64,000 bases of DNA from an uncultured Lachnospiraceae bacterium (GTDB lineage Bacteria; Bacillota; Clostridia; Lachnospirales; Lachnospiraceae): positions 20,767-84,766 of the forward strand of contig CAJUFL010000008.1 in assembly GCA_910585605.1 (NCBI GenBank), in the 5' to 3' direction. Within the stretch, counting starts at the first letter, position 1; each line of letters begins with the position of its first letter. A program made the position numbers and the translations under genes. This document shows positions 54,169 to 62,701 of the stretch, in pieces. Below the pieces are notes generated by a model, which was not told the DNA's origin, ran no database searches, and was given only the letters and a program-made list of their open reading frames with translations.

Positions 54169-55833
54169 TTACACTGGAAAACAGCTTCCTCCTACAAATT
54201 CTCTTAATATACTGTTATTGGGTATATTTTCGGAACTGATTCCCAGAAAATAATCCAGAAATTTAAGCAGTCTTTTCGCTTCCTGATATTCCTTTGCCTC
54301 ACGGGGAATCGCAAAAAGCAGCGGCTCCACATAGGGTTTTATCACACTTAACTCATAAATCAGTGCAGAATTAAACATAACATCTGCTTCTTCCTGATAC
54401 GGAAAAATATTATGTTCCTCCCCACGTCTTACGGAAGCCCACATTTCTATAGTTTTTTGTGCACTGTTCCCCCTCGTTCTGGCATCTCTTACGATTCTTC
54501 TGATCAGCCGCCCATCCGTCGTGGCAATCCGGTTATGTTCATCCACATTCAGCTGGGTCAGTGCACTGATATATATTTTAAATTTACTGTTCTCAGGCAG
54601 TTTTTCTGACATTACCGGATTCAGCCCGTGAATCCCTTCAATTACCAATACATCATTTTGCTGAAGCTTTAACTTATCTCCCCTGTATTCTCTCTTTCCC
54701 AACAGAAAATTAAAAGTAGGCATTGAAATCTCTTCCCCATTTAACAGCTTTGCCATATCCTCATTAAACGTCTTAACATCCATAGCTTCTATACACTCGA
54801 AATCATAATTGCCATCTGCATCTTTCGGTGTCAGTTCCCTGTTTACAAAATAATTATCCAAAGCGATTGGATGTGGTGACATCCCCATGGCTCTCAACTG
54901 AATACTAAGCCGATGGGAAAATGATGTTTTCCCCGACGAACTGGGTCCTGCAATCAGTATGATTTTCTTATTCTCACGTTTGATTCTTTCCGCAATTTCA
55001 GCAATATTTTTTTCCTGAAGTGCCTCCTGCACCAGCATCAGATCATTAATTCCACCATTGGCTATCACATCATTCAATCCGCCCACTGTATCTACATTCA
55101 GCATCACGCCCCATTCATCAGACTGCTTTAAAACTTCAAACAGCTTACGCTGCGGTCTGAATTCTGGAATAAGGGACGGTTCTTTTCTGTCCGGCATTTG
55201 TAACACGAATCCGGTCTCATATGCATAGAGTGCAAAATACCGTAAATATCCGGTAGACGGCACCATAAAACCATAGTAATAATCCTCAAAATCTTCCAGA
55301 CAATATGCATTGGCATTGGAAGCACGGCGATATCTGAACAAACGTACCTTATCCGTTCTTCCCTGTGCAGTAAACCGTTTCATCAGGTCATATGACTGGT
55401 ATGTATGTTTTTCAATGGGTATATCTGCCTCTACCAGTTCTTTCATCTTAGATGCCACTTCATCCAAAAGCTGCTGCGACACCTGTTCCTTTTTGCTGTC
55501 CAGTTCACAATAAAAACCTTTCCCCAGAGAGAAAAGCACGCGGATTCTTCCCGTCGTCCCCTTTTCTTTTAAAACCTCCCTGAATGCTTTCATCATCATT
55601 AAAATCATGCTTCTTTTATATGTATCAAAACCAATTTTATCTGCTGTATTCACAAAAGAAATCTCTGCCGGCTCTTTTACTTTTTTATACAGTTCACACA
55701 AGTGACCGTTCCTATAAGCCAGTACAATCTCTCCCTTTTCGCAAACTCCATACTTCTTTGCAATCTCCTCCAGACGGGTTCCTTCTTCTATCTCATATTC
55801 ACAATGATCAATATTTATCGTAATCATACTCAT
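54169..55833 (-). CDS. TGS-domain nucleoside kinase (uridine kinase-like)
   Basis: This 554-residue protein begins with a TGS domain (about 1-62), then a region like the second domain of threonyl-tRNA synthetase (about 70-270, including HTYQSYDLMKRF). The C-terminal part is a uridine kinase/phosphoribulokinase-type P-loop domain with IAGPSSSGKTS (P-loop 296-303), PIALDNYFVNRE and VIEGIHGLNP. It phosphorylates a nucleoside or related small molecule; the substrate of this fused family is not well defined. GGGAG lies just before the ATG. It is the last gene of the dgt-dnaG-rpoD-trmK-nif3 run and is separated from nif3 by 13 bases. Confidence 0.87.
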   Translation of the reverse strand: MSMITINIDHCEYEIEEGTRLEEIAKKYGVCEKGEIVLAYRNGHLCELYKKVKEPAEISFVNTADKIGFDTYKRSMILMMMKAFREVLKEKGTTGRIRVLFSLGKGFYCELDSKKEQVSQQLLDEVASKMKELVEADIPIEKHTYQSYDLMKRFTAQGRTDKVRLFRYRRASNANAYCLEDFEDYYYGFMVPSTGYLRYFALYAYETGFVLQMPDRKEPSLIPEFRPQRKLFEVLKQSDEWGVMLNVDTVGGLNDVIANGGINDLMLVQEALQEKNIAEIAERIKRENKKIILIAGPSSSGKTSFSHRLSIQLRAMGMSPHPIALDNYFVNRELTPKDADGNYDFECIEAMDVKTFNEDMAKLLNGEEISMPTFNFLLGKREYRGDKLKLQQNDVLVIEGIHGLNPVMSEKLPENSKFKIYISALTQLNVDEHNRIATTDGRLIRRIVRDARTRGNSAQKTIEMWASVRRGEEHNIFPYQEEADVMFNSALIYELSVIKPYVEPLLFAIPREAKEYQEAKRLLKFLDYFLGISSENIPNNSILREFVGGSCFPV

Positions 55834-55846
55834 CGTTCTCCCTTCC

Positions 55847-56641
55847 TTAAAGTACTTTGACCGGACATCCCATATCAGCTTCTATCAGCAATAAATCTTC
55901 TCCGGGTATTTCACGCAGAAAACTTCCTAAAAAGGAAATAAAAATATGTTCCAGACCATAGTGTGTCGCATCAATCACACTGATTCCCATATCCATTGCA
56001 TCCAGACCTTCATGGTGCCCGAAATCCCCGGTAAGATAAAGAGAATATCCCTTTTCCCTGACTGTTTGCAGTTCGCTCTTGCCTGAACCCGGCATTACTG
56101 CAATTTCATCATATACCCTGTCTGCATCTTCCTTTCTTTGGTAAAGCATGACAAACGGAATCCGAAACCTTTCTTTTACATAGCTTGCCGCTTCTTTTGC
56201 TGTCATTGGTCTTGGAAGTTTCCCAAAACGTCCCATCCCTGTTTCTCCGTCCTCTTCACATACAATTGGACTGGTATCCGACAAATTCAGATACTGTTTT
56301 CCTGCCGCCAGCTCTGCCATTCCTCCTGCTGTATCAAAATTTGTATGCATCGCATAATAACAGATTCCATGTTCTGCAAGTGTTAACACCTTTTCACCAG
56401 TAAATTGTTCCTCATTCACCTGCTTTATGGCAGAAAAAATCATCGGATGATGCGTAATCAGCATATCCACATTCTCTTTCACCGCATAGTCAATTACTTC
56501 CTTCGACGCATCCAGTGCAATCATGATTTTTTGTACTTCTTTATCCGCACGTCCCACCAGCAGTCCCACATTATCCCATGAACAGGCATATGACTTTGGC
56601 GAGAGCTGTTCCAGCTTCTTAATTATTTCACTGCATTTCAT
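55847..56641 (-). CDS. Nif3-like dinuclear metal centre protein
   Basis: This 264-residue protein has the family's metal ligands in MLITHHPMIF and near the C-terminus GHHEGLDAMDMG and DATHYGLEH, plus SWDNVGLLVG at the start. Nif3/YqfO proteins form hexameric rings with two metal ions; their biochemical role remains unclear despite older 'GTP cyclohydrolase type 2' naming. It is the compact version without the PII-like insert. AGGTGG precedes the ATG. Placement directly after trmK is typical for Firmicutes. Confidence 0.93.
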   Translation of the reverse strand: MKCSEIIKKLEQLSPKSYACSWDNVGLLVGRADKEVQKIMIALDASKEVIDYAVKENVDMLITHHPMIFSAIKQVNEEQFTGEKVLTLAEHGICYYAMHTNFDTAGGMAELAAGKQYLNLSDTSPIVCEEDGETGMGRFGKLPRPMTAKEAASYVKERFRIPFVMLYQRKEDADRVYDEIAVMPGSGKSELQTVREKGYSLYLTGDFGHHEGLDAMDMGISVIDATHYGLEHIFISFLGSFLREIPGEDLLLIEADMGCPVKVL

Positions 56642-56655
56642 CTATCTGTCACCAC

Positions 56656-57408
56656 CTATGTATTTTTATAATATTCCATTGCCGATAAATTTATGGCAAT
56701 CTCCTTTTTCACGGAATCCATTCGTTCCAGTGTTTTTTCCGGCACAAAAGTCCCGCTTTCTCCTGCTTTTTTTATTGTCTGCTGCAATCCGGCAAGAATA
56801 TTATCCAAAACCCTGTTCTCTTTTTGCAGATAACTCTGCAAAACAGCACATCTGGTCTCCAAATTATACTTACCATACAACCATTCTGCATCCGAAAAGC
56901 ATCCGTCCTTCTTCCCTGGCATGGCTTTTAGCACCGTATAATATTTCCCTTCCTCTTCTAACATTGTTTCCTGCACAATATGATATGCCTGTGTATGCAA
57001 AAATATCCTCACTTCACGAATATCCGACTGTGGCTGCAAAATCAAAGCCGGGGGCTTATTCGCATCCAATAAAACATTTTTTCCTTTTTCCAGAATGCTT
57101 TTTATCAGTAATCCACCCATTCCTGCAATGATAATGGTATCTGCCTCTCCAATGTCCAGTTTATCCAGCCCATCACTCAAACGAAGGTCTATCTTTTCTT
57201 CCATGGCATAAGCTTTTACATTTCTCTTTGCAATTTCAAGAGGTCCCCTGCGAACATCCATGGCAATCACCTGGCTGGCAAGACTTCTCTTTATCAGAGC
57301 AATAGATATATAAGCATGATCACATCCAACATCAGCAACAGTAAAGGACTGCGGCGAAATCATATTCACCACAGCCTCCATTCTTTTCGATAACACCAGA
57401 TCTTTCAT
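56656..57408 (-). CDS. trmK: tRNA (adenine-22-N1)-methyltransferase
   Basis: This 250-residue protein has LSKRMEAVVNMI at the start, the SAM-binding VADVGCDHAYISIAL, LRLSDGLDKL and IIIAGMGGLLI, then LILQPQSDIREVRIFLH. These fit TrmK of Gram-positive bacteria, which methylates N1 of A22 in tRNA. The spacing between rpoD and its ATG is 18 bases with a weak ribosome binding site, suggesting modest translation. The C-terminal third (about 160-250) is a helical, coiled-coil-like extension usual for the family. Confidence 0.93.
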   Translation of the reverse strand: MKDLVLSKRMEAVVNMISPQSFTVADVGCDHAYISIALIKRSLASQVIAMDVRRGPLEIAKRNVKAYAMEEKIDLRLSDGLDKLDIGEADTIIIAGMGGLLIKSILEKGKNVLLDANKPPALILQPQSDIREVRIFLHTQAYHIVQETMLEEEGKYYTVLKAMPGKKDGCFSDAEWLYGKYNLETRCAVLQSYLQKENRVLDNILAGLQQTIKKAGESGTFVPEKTLERMDSVKKEIAINLSAMEYYKNT

Positions 57409-57426
57409 ATTATTTACCCAGTTGTC

Positions 57427-58650
57427 CTATTCCAAATAATCCCTTAATTTCCTGCTACGGCTGGGATGTCTCAATTTACGCAATGCCTTCGCTTCAATCT
57501 GACGAATCCGCTCTCTTGTCACATTAAACACCTTGCCTACCTCCTCCAAGGTTCTAGCACGTCCATCATCCAAACCAAACCGAAGTCTCAATACTTTCTG
57601 TTCCCTTTCCGTCAACGTTGACAATACCTCCACTAGCTGTTCTTTTAACAGCGTAAATGCAGCTGCATCCGCAGGTACAGGAACATTCTCATCCTGAATA
57701 AAGTCTCCCAAATGGCTGTCCTCTTCCTCACCAATTGGTGTTTCAAGAGAAACCGGCTCCTGGGAAATCTTAAGAATCTCCCTTACTCTCTCCACTGGTA
57801 TATCCATCTGTTCGGCGATTTCTTCCGGTAACGGCTCCCTTCCCAATTCCTGTAACAGCTGACGTGATACCCGAATCAGTTTATTGATCGTCTCTACCAT
57901 ATGGACAGGAATACGAATTGTCCTTGCCTGATCTGCAATCGCTCTCGTAATCGCCTGTCTGATCCACCATGTAGCATAAGTAGAAAATTTATATCCCTTA
58001 CGGTAATCAAATTTTTCGACCGCTTTGATCAATCCAAGATTACCCTCCTGGATCAGATCCAGAAACAGCATACCTCTTCCCACATAACGTTTTGCAATAC
58101 TTACGACAAGTCGAAGGTTCGCTTCTGCCAGCTTTTTCTTGGCGTAATCCCCTTGTTCTACCAAATCTTCCAGCTGTTTTTTTGTATCTTCGTCTAAATC
58201 TCCATCATCTTCTTCCAACTGGGTCTTTGCCAAGTCTCCTGCCTCCATTTTCTGGGCCAGCACTATTTCTTCCTCTGCACTTAGAAGCGGCACCTTCCCA
58301 ATCTCCTTCAAATACATTCGGACAGGATCTTCTATGTTCGTACCTTCCGGGATAGATAAATCAATTTTCTCGACTGCAAGCTCCTCATCCCCCTCTACTT
58401 CCAAAAGGGCATCTTCATCAGGTTCTTCATCTACCTCTGAAATCGTTAAAACATCTACCTTGTTTGCCTCAAGAAAATCAAAGATTTCTACCATACGCTC
58501 TGTTGTCAGTTCCACTTCCTTACTGCCAGCAAAACATGCTATTATTTCATTGTCCTCAATTACATTTTTCTTTTTCTTTGCAAGAACAAGCAATTCTTTT
58601 AATTTGTCCTGAAACTTTTCATCTTCTGCAATATTTTTTTGTTCTTCCAT
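57427..58650 (-). CDS. rpoD: Primary sigma factor (sigma-A)
   Basis: 407 residues from the ATG at 58650, where AAGGAAGG is well placed; a frame 25 codons longer lacks a site. Region 1.1 is acidic (about 1-110). Region 1.2 has EDPVRMYLKEIGKVPLL, region 2 has LRLVVSIAKRYVGRGM, DLIQEGNLGLIKAVEKFDY and FSTYATWWIRQAI (the -10-binding part), and region 4 has VTRERIRQIEAKALRKLRHP (the -35-binding helix). It directs transcription of housekeeping genes and would read the TTGACA/TATAAT promoters listed here. It follows dnaG closely, the classic order. Confidence 0.98.
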   Translation of the reverse strand: MEEQKNIAEDEKFQDKLKELLVLAKKKKNVIEDNEIIACFAGSKEVELTTERMVEIFDFLEANKVDVLTISEVDEEPDEDALLEVEGDEELAVEKIDLSIPEGTNIEDPVRMYLKEIGKVPLLSAEEEIVLAQKMEAGDLAKTQLEEDDGDLDEDTKKQLEDLVEQGDYAKKKLAEANLRLVVSIAKRYVGRGMLFLDLIQEGNLGLIKAVEKFDYRKGYKFSTYATWWIRQAITRAIADQARTIRIPVHMVETINKLIRVSRQLLQELGREPLPEEIAEQMDIPVERVREILKISQEPVSLETPIGEEEDSHLGDFIQDENVPVPADAAAFTLLKEQLVEVLSTLTEREQKVLRLRFGLDDGRARTLEEVGKVFNVTRERIRQIEAKALRKLRHPSRSRKLRDYLE

Positions 58651-58726
58651 TTTTCCATCCTTCCTTAAAATAGCTGTTTTAAGCCTTTCTCTATTTTCTG
58701 TGCCAATATATTTTATATATATCAAA

Positions 58727-60511
58727 CTATAAAATAATTTGTAATTTATCTATCTGCGCTTTCGCAAGCATCAGCTGTCCGGTCTTTACCAGGTCTCCCT
58801 TTGCATGTTCTATCTGATGCTGTATGCTTCGATGTCTGATACTCCGTACCAAATCCGTTATTACTTTGGATTTCTCATTCTGCGCAATCTCCATATCAAA
58901 GTCCTGCTGCATAATTGCCGATACCTTTTCATGCTCCTCTTTGCTCTGATAATGACTGATAATAGCCGCAGGTGTTACCTTCCCTTCATTTGCATACTGT
59001 TCAAACAGTGCTTTCACAATGTCCCGGTAGACCGGATCCAGAAAATCTTCTGCTGAAATTTTCCCTTCCAGCTTATTAAACAAAGCATTTTCATTAATCA
59101 GCCAGGTAATTAACAGTCTTTCCGTCTTTAACTGTTTTAATTCTTTTTCTTCCTCCGGTGATCTGCGGTTCCTGTTATCCCGGAATACCGTTGTATCGAC
59201 TTTATTGACACCGGCAGTTCCAAAACGGGTAACTGCTTCTTTCAGGCTGCCGGCATCAATATCATACTGCTCCGCTACGCTGTCCACATAGTTTTTCCGT
59301 TCCATGGGGTCCATAATCACAGATAAGCGTCTTGCCGCTTCCTTTTGAAATTGCGTCCTTTCCTGTGGATCCTCTTGATTATAGTTATGAGCCAAAATAT
59401 CAATTTCAAACATAATGCCGCTCTTTGCCTGTTCAATCCGCTTTTCAAAGCCCTCGTTTCCTTCTGCCTGAATCAATTCATCGGGATCCTTGTAAGGTTT
59501 TAGGGAAATCACCCTTGCAGGCATTTCAAACTCCCTCATAATTTCCAAAGCCCTGAGTGCGGCCTTGGTTCCCGCTTCATCACTGTCATACGCAAGATAA
59601 ACCCTGTCCGTAAATCGCTTGACCAGATTCACCTGTCCAACGGTCAGTGCTGTTCCCAAAGATGCTACTGCATTATCAAACCCAGCCTGATGCATGGAGA
59701 TGACATCCATATAACCCTCACAGAAAATAATTCCGGGTCTTTTGCTCTTTTTTGCAAGATTCAAACCATATAAATTCCGGCTTTTATCAAAAACAGGAGT
59801 ATCCTGTGTATTAATATACTTTGGCTTCGCATCTCCCATCACTCTTCCGCCAAAACCTATCACCCGGTTATTCGTATCGATAATCGGATACATGACCCTG
59901 TTCCAGAAACGATCAGAAGCTCCCTGTTTTTCATCGTATTTTATAAGACCGGAATCTTTTAATTCCTCATCCTTATATCCTTTACTTTTTAAGTATTTGT
60001 ATAAATCATCCCGGTATACATCAGAAAATCCCAAACCAAATTTTTGAATCGTTTCATCCGTAAGTCCCCTGTTTTTTAAATATTCCATAGCATGTGCCCC
60101 ATGCTCATTTTTTAACAGATAATGAAAATAACCTGCCGCCAGTTTATTCATATCCTTAATCTTCGTACGGACATCTGCTTGATGCTTTGCTTCCGGAGTC
60201 ATACTCTGTTCCGGCAGCTTTACACCTGCTCTCTCGGCCAATGCTTCCACCGCTTCCGGAAAAGAATAATTTTCATGCTCCATCAAAAAGGTATATACAT
60301 TCCCTCCTACACCGCATCCAAAACAATGATACATCTGTTTTTCCCGGCTGACATGGAAAGACGGCGTCTTTTCATGATGAAATGGACAGCAGGCAGAATA
60401 AGAATTCCCTTTCTTTTTCAAATTAACATAGCTTCCTATTATATCTACAATATCATTTCGGGAACGTACCTCCTCTATCACCTCATCTGCATAGTACACC
60501 TTCTCCACCAC
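58727..60511 (-). CDS. dnaG: DNA primase
   Basis: This 594-residue protein has an N-terminal CHC2 zinc finger (CCPFHHEKTPSF...CFGCGVGG, about 41-70), a catalytic Toprim core (about 260-340, with IIFCEGYMDVI and YLAYDSDEAGTKAAL) and a C-terminal DnaB-interacting region. It makes RNA primers for replication. All possible starts are GTG: 60511, 60508 or 60499. The last gives MYYADEVIEEV, the usual family start, and is preceded by AGGTGGTGGAG, so it may be the real one. It lies between dgt and rpoD. Confidence 0.97.
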   Translation of the reverse strand: MVEKVYYADEVIEEVRSRNDIVDIIGSYVNLKKKGNSYSACCPFHHEKTPSFHVSREKQMYHCFGCGVGGNVYTFLMEHENYSFPEAVEALAERAGVKLPEQSMTPEAKHQADVRTKIKDMNKLAAGYFHYLLKNEHGAHAMEYLKNRGLTDETIQKFGLGFSDVYRDDLYKYLKSKGYKDEELKDSGLIKYDEKQGASDRFWNRVMYPIIDTNNRVIGFGGRVMGDAKPKYINTQDTPVFDKSRNLYGLNLAKKSKRPGIIFCEGYMDVISMHQAGFDNAVASLGTALTVGQVNLVKRFTDRVYLAYDSDEAGTKAALRALEIMREFEMPARVISLKPYKDPDELIQAEGNEGFEKRIEQAKSGIMFEIDILAHNYNQEDPQERTQFQKEAARRLSVIMDPMERKNYVDSVAEQYDIDAGSLKEAVTRFGTAGVNKVDTTVFRDNRNRRSPEEEKELKQLKTERLLITWLINENALFNKLEGKISAEDFLDPVYRDIVKALFEQYANEGKVTPAAIISHYQSKEEHEKVSAIMQQDFDMEIAQNEKSKVITDLVRSIRHRSIQHQIEHAKGDLVKTGQLMLAKAQIDKLQIIL

Positions 60512-60548
60512 CTGCCTTTTATCTCGAATGCTATATTGCTGTTATATA

Positions 60549-61553
60549 TCAGCGTTTCCATCCGCTTGGTTCGAACACTTCCTGAAACTTCAATACAGCA
60601 TAATTATCCGTCATGCCTGCAATATAATCACAGACCACAGTTTCTCTATCTTCTCCTGACTCTATCATCGCCAGAAATTCCTCCGGCATCATTTCCGGAT
60701 GGGAATTATAATAACTGAATAATTCCTGTAACAATCTTTTTGCTTTGCCCTCTTCTCCCTTAGCCACAGGATTCGTATAAACTGTATCAAAAAGAAAACT
60801 GCGAAGCCCCGTCATTGCCTGTCTGATATCCGGTGAACATACAATGTCATTTTTCCCCTCACTATTGGCAATCACATCATGTATAATCGTGTTCAACCGG
60901 TTTCTGGTACTGTTCCCAAGCTTTTCGGTACAGCTTTGGGGAAGATTTTCTTCCTTTAGGATACCGCCCCGGATCGCATCATCTATATCATGATTGATAT
61001 AAGCGATTTTATCAGCCAGCTGGACAATCTTCCCTTCCAGGGTGACCGGTGTTCCGGTTGTCTTATGATTAAGAATTCCGTCTCTGACTTCCGCTGTCAG
61101 ATTAAGACCCTTTCCTTTTTTCTCCAGCCGTTCCACTACCCGGATACTCTGTTCATTATGCTTAAAGCCTCTCGAACACACCTCATTCAATGCCCTCTCT
61201 CCAGCATGTCCAAATGGTGTATGCCCCAGATCATGACCTAACGCAACAGCCTCAGTCAATTCTTCATTCAGTCTGAGTGCTCTGGCAATCGTTCTGGCGG
61301 TCTGTGCCACCTCCAGCGTATGGGTCAGACGCGTGCGGTAATGATCTCCTTCCGGCGATAAAAACACCTGTGTTTTTTGCTTTAAACGGCGGAAAGACTT
61401 ACAATGCAGTATACGATCCCTGTCACGCTGATAAATTGTCCTCACATCACACATTGGTTCCGGAACATCCCTGCCCTTTGACTGGTCACTAAAAGATGCA
61501 TACCCACATAAGTACTCATGCTCCCATGCCTCTAATTTTTCCCGAATGTTCAT
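60549..61553 (-). CDS. dgt: Deoxyguanosinetriphosphate triphosphohydrolase-like protein
   Basis: This 334-residue protein is an HD-domain phosphohydrolase: RTRLTHTLEVAQTARTIAR and VALGHDLGHTPFGHAGERAL carry the metal-binding His and His-Asp residues, and DKIAYINHDIDDAIR follows. Dgt enzymes cut dNTPs to nucleoside and triphosphate, controlling nucleotide pools; the length matches the shorter Gram-positive type. GGAGGAAAGG precedes the ATG. It heads the run with dnaG and rpoD, a frequent Clostridial order. Confidence 0.93.
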   Translation of the reverse strand: MNIREKLEAWEHEYLCGYASFSDQSKGRDVPEPMCDVRTIYQRDRDRILHCKSFRRLKQKTQVFLSPEGDHYRTRLTHTLEVAQTARTIARALRLNEELTEAVALGHDLGHTPFGHAGERALNEVCSRGFKHNEQSIRVVERLEKKGKGLNLTAEVRDGILNHKTTGTPVTLEGKIVQLADKIAYINHDIDDAIRGGILKEENLPQSCTEKLGNSTRNRLNTIIHDVIANSEGKNDIVCSPDIRQAMTGLRSFLFDTVYTNPVAKGEEGKAKRLLQELFSYYNSHPEMMPEEFLAMIESGEDRETVVCDYIAGMTDNYAVLKFQEVFEPSGWKR

Positions 61554-61692
61554 AATCCTATTACCTTTCCTCCGAAGTAAAATCTATCTATAAACACTAT
61601 AACTAGTATTTTTCTGTCCATTTTTAAATATACGACACAGACTTGAAAACTCCTTTTTTTATTTATAAAAAATTTTTTAACTTCAACACAGA

Positions 61693-61781
61693 AAAAAACA
61701 AGCGTAACTCCAAGTCATAATCTGGAATCTGCCTGTTTAAATAAAATTCTGTCATTCATGGAATTTTTCCGCTTGTTTTTT
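61693..61781 (-). terminator. Possible terminator of the secreted Ig-like gene
   Basis: AAAAAACAAGCG (61693-61704) and CGCTTGTTTTTT (61770-61781) form a 12-base inverted repeat with a 65-base loop. The right arm overlaps the end of the coding region. On the minus strand the stem ends in a T-tract. The loop is long for an intrinsic terminator. Confidence 0.45.
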
Positions 61782-62244
61782 CCTGCCTTCTGATTACTGC
61801 TATGTATCTTTTCCTCTCTGCTTTATTACCCGCCGTATCAGATACTGTATATGTTATCACATAATTACCGGTGCTTGTAAATTTTATCTTTTTATTCCGC
61901 TTTACCGCTCTTGCCATTTTTAAATACTTTTTTGTCCCTTTTTTTACAACCACCTTTATTTTTTTCGTTATATTTCCATCTATGTTATCTTCTGCCGTTG
62001 TCTTGGGCAGCCTTATTTCCTTCCCCTTTTCCACCGTCAGTTTAACTTTCCCACTCAATCTGAGCACCGGTTTCTCTTCATCTTCTGTGTTTCCCTCAGC
62101 CTGCACAATATAAGGCCTTCTAATATAATCTATACCCTGCATCCTTGAAAATCCAGCTGCCATTCCTATCACTACTGCCACTATGACTATATTTCTTTTG
62201 AATACTATGGATTGTCTAGCCCCTTCTAAAAATATTATTTTCAT
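61756..62244 (-). CDS. Secreted Ig-like domain protein
   Basis: This 162-residue protein has a membrane-spanning or signal segment (about 18-34) and an extracellular beta-domain (about 58-150) ending with YVITYTVSDTAGNKAERKRYIAV, the DUF5011/Big-type Ig signature. It is basic, with many Lys-Lys pairs, which would favour binding to anionic wall polymers. It shares a short pattern (basic stretch, then KDTWGN/SDTAGN-like turn) with the C-terminal domains of the two beta-helix proteins. The promoter (62313-62341) is covered by a palindrome. The role is unknown, perhaps adhesion or wall binding. Confidence 0.7.
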   Translation of the reverse strand: MKIIFLEGARQSIVFKRNIVIVAVVIGMAAGFSRMQGIDYIRRPYIVQAEGNTEDEEKPVLRLSGKVKLTVEKGKEIRLPKTTAEDNIDGNITKKIKVVVKKGTKKYLKMARAVKRNKKIKFTSTGNYVITYTVSDTAGNKAERKRYIAVIRRQEKTSGKIP

Positions 62245-62312
62245 AGTTTCCCCGTCCTTCTTGATATTCTCTTACTACCATGGACATACTGATATCATCT
62301 GTATCTCTATAT

Positions 62313-62341
62313 ATTATAGTCATTTTAATGACTATAGTCAA
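62313..62341 (-). promoter_or_regulatory. Promoter of the secreted Ig-like gene, overlapped by an operator-like palindrome
   Basis: Minus-strand TTGACT (62341-62336), spacer 17, perfect TATAAT (62318-62313). A palindrome with nine-base arms, TATAGTCAT (62315-62323) and ATGACTATA (62328-62336), fills the spacer and reaches into both boxes. A protein bound there would block polymerase. The divergent XRE-type gene is the natural candidate repressor. Confidence 0.75.
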
Positions 62342-62433
62342 GTAAAAGACTGCTTATTATGCTTATATAACATAGAAATTATTATTGTCACATTAAGGAC
62401 GGTAAACTGTAACAAAAGATTGGAGGTCCGGTC

Positions 62434-62652
62434 ATGATCACATATCATCCATTTTGGAAAACATTAAAAGAATCTTCAGAAACCACTTATACTTTGATTA
62501 ACAACCATCATATATCCAGCGCCACTATAGATAAATTAAGAAAAAACAAGCCTATGAATACCACAACTTTAAATGACCTGTGCCGGATCCTCAACTGTCG
62601 TCTTGAAGATATAGCGGTTTATGTTCCATCTGACGAAGACCAGACATTATAA
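62434..62652 (+). CDS. Small XRE-family (Cro/CI-type) transcription regulator
   Basis: This 72-residue protein consists almost entirely of a helix-turn-helix: YTLINNHHISSATIDKLRKNKPMNTTTLNDLCRILNCRLEDIAVYVP. The ISSATIDKLRK part is the recognition helix region and LNDLCRILNCRLEDI the typical end of the domain (HTH_26-like). GGAGG precedes the ATG. It is divergent from the Ig-like gene, with the palindrome between them, the usual layout for an autoregulated repressor. Its effector is unknown. Confidence 0.85.
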   Translation: MITYHPFWKTLKESSETTYTLINNHHISSATIDKLRKNKPMNTTTLNDLCRILNCRLEDIAVYVPSDEDQTL

Positions 62653-62656
62653 AAAC

Positions 62657-62691
62657 AAGCGGTGGTCCTAATACATTTAGTTCCATCGCTT
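62657..62691. terminator. Terminator between the convergent regulator and aminotransferase genes
   Basis: AAGCGGTGG (62657-62665) pairs with CCATCGCTT (62683-62691), one G-T pair. The minus strand continues with GTTTTTATAAT, a good T-tract, so it ends the aminotransferase transcript and perhaps the regulator's. Confidence 0.65.
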
Positions 62692-62701
62692 ATTCCCATC
62701 T

